Assembly: GCA_041666685.1 (NCBI GenBank)
Contig: JBAYGJ010000050.1
Span: 1-6,645, forward strand
Length of the DNA: 6,645 nucleotides
Direction of reading: 5' to 3'
Source: JBAYGJ01 sp041666685
GTDB lineage: Bacteria > Patescibacteriota > Patescibacteriia > UBA10025 > JAHIVO01
Made by a program: the position numbers and the translations under genes. The notes under the pieces were generated by a model. It was not told where the DNA came from. It saw nothing but the letters and a program-made list of their open reading frames with translations, and made no database searches. This document shows, in pieces, positions 5,171 to 6,645 of this stretch; the stretch's first letter is position 1, and the number at the start of each line of letters is the position of its first letter.

Positions 5171-6376
5171 TTAATATGCCCGATCGATCAGACCGCTGAC
5201 TTTTTCCATCTTGGCTGAAAACTCCTGCCGCGGCCGGCCGAAACAAAACCCGAGCTGTTCATACAGCGCAACTTCCTCGAGCTCGACCGTCCGCTGCTTG
5301 ATGGCTTCGGCGATATCCATATAATGGATAGTGCCATGCTCATACCCCGTTACCGTCACGCCTACTACACCCTGCAGCATGAGGTAGAGCGCCGCCCCGC
5401 CGCACTCCATGCCGAAATTCGCATCAAAAGCCGAAGTGAATCCTGAGCGTACGATATGGCTCGGCACGATCGCCCGCACCTCTGGCAGATCATATTGGCC
5501 CTCTACGTACATGCCCTGATCCTTCATAAACCGTTTTATCTCGGGGTCTTCTTTCATGAGCTTTTTGATCTCCTGCACTACATACTTGCCAGCTCCCGAG
5601 AGTTTTTTATGGCCAAATGAATCCGTCCCGGACGACTCATCATATAGCTCCTTCCCGGATGCGTCCTTGATGCCCTCAGCCACGACAATAGTATACGTAC
5701 CGGCTTTGACGTCACTTTCCGTGATCCGCTTCATGTACACCTTTTTCATATGGCGGTACAACTCATTGAATGCGACGGGAATCTCCGGAATCAGGATGGC
5801 GTCGCATTCGCCCGCCACGCCGCCACGGAATGCGGAATGTCCCGTGTACCGCCCGAATACCTCAATGACCATGATCCGGTTATGTGTGCGGCCGGTAGTT
5901 TTTAAATCACGGATGCACTCGGCAATACGGTTGATGGTCGAGTCGCCGCCGAGAGAATACGGCACCAGGTCCAGGTCCATGGTTTTCGGCACATGGATGC
6001 ATTTGATGCCATGCTTTTCCAAATCAATAACTACACTGCCGGTATCATCGCCGCCGCTGATGATCAATCCTTCGATGTTGAATTTCTTTAACCCTTCCTT
6101 GATCCGCTCATATTTCTTGTTGTCATCGATTTTCGAAATTTTCACCCGCGAATGCCCGGCCTCGGACCCGGCCAGCCCGATACTGAACGTATCAAGCCGG
6201 GACGGTGTCAGCTCGACCAGCGAATCCAGATCGACAAGATTATACAGGCCAGCGTAACCGTTTGGGATGGCGTATGCCCGTATTCCCTTCCGGTTCGCCA
6301 TCTGGGCAACGCCTTTTACGACAGCATTTAATCCGCCACAATCGCCGCCGCTGGTGATAATGCCGATGGTTTTCAT
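5171..6376 (-). CDS. 6-phosphofructokinase, PPi-type signature, divergent active site
   Basis: PFK phosphorylates fructose 6-phosphate to the 1,6-bisphosphate. 401 aa, longer than the roughly 320-aa bacterial ATP-PFK. Motifs: TSGGDCGGLNAV at 8-19, SGGDDTG at 107-113, PKTMDLD at 130-136, EVFGRYTG at 172-179, AEG at 233-235 and HIVRSG at 307-312. In ATP-PFKs the second motif is GGDGS and the third PGTIDND. Asp in the GGDD position together with Lys in PKT is the known marker of pyrophosphate-dependent PFK (EC 2.7.1.90), so PPi use is inferred. TMDLD instead of TIDND keeps both Asp residues but replaces the conserved Asn with Leu. The stretch at 64-77 (FSIGLAGSEAGHSR) departs from the usual GTxLGSSR loop. 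It heads the cluster pfk-fba-GNAT-GNAT. There is no SD; the leader is about 57 nt if the promoter at 6440-6468 is used. Confidence 0.93.
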   Translation of the reverse strand: MKTIGIITSGGDCGGLNAVVKGVAQMANRKGIRAYAIPNGYAGLYNLVDLDSLVELTPSRLDTFSIGLAGSEAGHSRVKISKIDDNKKYERIKEGLKKFNIEGLIISGGDDTGSVVIDLEKHGIKCIHVPKTMDLDLVPYSLGGDSTINRIAECIRDLKTTGRTHNRIMVIEVFGRYTGHSAFRGGVAGECDAILIPEIPVAFNELYRHMKKVYMKRITESDVKAGTYTIVVAEGIKDASGKELYDESSGTDSFGHKKLSGAGKYVVQEIKKLMKEDPEIKRFMKDQGMYVEGQYDLPEVRAIVPSHIVRSGFTSAFDANFGMECGGAALYLMLQGVVGVTVTGYEHGTIHYMDIAEAIKQRTVELEEVALYEQLGFCFGRPRQEFSAKMEKVSGLIDRAY

Positions 6377-6439
6377 ACGTATATGTTTAGTAACTCTAGC
6401 GTCAAATCAGCCATGAAATCGTGACATAGAGGTATAGTA

Positions 6440-6468
6440 ATGGTACGTTTTAAAAGCTTTTGCGTCAA
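6440..6468 (-). promoter_or_regulatory. Candidate promoter of the pfk-fba-GNAT cluster
   Basis: On the minus strand TTGACG (6468-6463, 5 of 6), a 17-nt spacer, then TACCAT (6445-6440, 4 of 6). The predicted start is near 6433, about 57 nt before the pfk ATG. A second TTGACG copy at 6405-6400 has no usable -10 box, because it would start inside pfk. Confidence 0.4.
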
Positions 6469-6522
6469 GAATGACTAACGACATTTATAATAAAATATTT
6501 CATTTTACTATTTATCACAAAC

Positions 6523-6531
6523 TGTGGATAA
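6523..6531 (-). other. Single DnaA-box match (TTATCCACA)
   Basis: The plus strand reads TGTGGATAA, the exact complement of the E. coli DnaA box, in an AT-rich intergenic region beside TTTATCACAA. One match is expected by chance in roughly one window in five of this size, so it is not evidence of an origin by itself. Confidence 0.25.
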
Positions 6532-6561
6532 CTCCCATTGCCAAGATATTGGCGGCATGAT

Positions 6562-6615
6562 AACGTATCAACGTATTAACACACTGATATTCTACCCTCA
6601 AAATATTAACACTCT
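6562..6615 (+). repeat. Short direct repeats in the right-edge intergenic region
   Basis: AACGTATC (6562-6569) is followed at once by AACGTATT (6570-6577). TATTAACACACT (6574-6585) recurs as TATTAACACTCT (6604-6615), 11 of 12 bases, with a 30-nt offset. They lie just upstream of a possible gene start and could be regulator sites. AT-rich chance similarity remains possible. Confidence 0.35.
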
Positions 6616-6631
6616 TTATCCTTTTACTACT

Positions 6632-6645
6632 ATGCCAAAGAAAAA
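6632..6645 (+). CDS. Possible first codons of a rightward gene (cut by window edge)
   Basis: ATG 6632 opens MPKK in the last 14 bases. The lysine-rich opening looks like a gene start, and a weak promoter may lie upstream (TTGCCA 6538-6543, 17-nt spacer ending in TGA, TAACGT 6561-6566). There is no SD. The frame is also open from an ATG at 6557, so the start is uncertain. No function can be given. Confidence 0.3.

Noticed and set aside
5556..6257. Long rightward open frame (233 codons) opposite pfk
   Set aside because: It lies wholly antisense to a convincing PFK, has Ser/Pro/Arg-rich low-information sequence and no SD; a shadow of the real codon use.
6377..6405. Second promoter for pfk (TTGACG 6405-6400 with TATACG)
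   Set aside because: Its +1 would fall inside pfk codons, so it could not make the full start.
6480..6531. Replication origin
   Set aside because: Only one DnaA-box match, no dnaA/dnaN gene and no box cluster in view.

Overview
The window reads as a compact bacterial chromosome segment with standard code (TGA ends two of the genes). The gene set is one-carbon enzymes, lower-glycolysis enzymes and small orphan genes. Most leftward genes have no visible Shine-Dalgarno (SD) sequence, and the glycolytic genes are divergent. This suggests a small-genome lineage such as Candidatus Patescibacteria/CPR, but that is inference from style only; no rRNA or marker protein is present to settle it.

Layout. 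At the left edge lies the N-terminal part of folD (leftward, cut by the window). A rightward 96-codon orphan gene (491-781) follows, with its own promoter, strong SD and terminator. Positions 782-984 hold repeats: a perfect 8-bp hairpin, an SD-led 11-codon mini-ORF, a palindromic GC-rich segment, and a 7-nt-period CTAANNN tract that runs into the glyA stop codon. glyA (985-2262, leftward) is complete and has a promoter placed so that its mRNA should be leaderless. Back-to-back with it is the promoter of a second rightward orphan (2375-2767, 130 aa), ended by a strong two-way terminator at 2792-2820.

On the right, a leftward cluster runs 6376 to about 2880: a divergent PPi-type phosphofructokinase, class II fructose-bisphosphate aldolase, two tandem GNAT acetyltransferases (about 60% identical, 4 nt apart), and a small E/K-rich reading frame that can only be read through a +1 shift at TTT-TAA. 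The two-way terminator probably ends this cluster as well. The right edge (6377-6645) is an AT-rich divergent intergenic region with a promoter for the pfk cluster, one DnaA-box match, short direct repeats and the possible first codons of a rightward gene.

Together: PFK and FBA are consecutive glycolytic steps, and GlyA and FolD are consecutive steps of folate-linked one-carbon metabolism. glyA and folD point the same way, separated by an opposing small gene with no leftward terminator visible between them. I see no CRISPR array, transposase, tRNA or rRNA. Nothing here is clearly a new defence or mobile system. The best leads are the stop-coupled +1 frameshift candidate, the divergent PFK active site, the asymmetric GNAT pair and the repeat block downstream of glyA.
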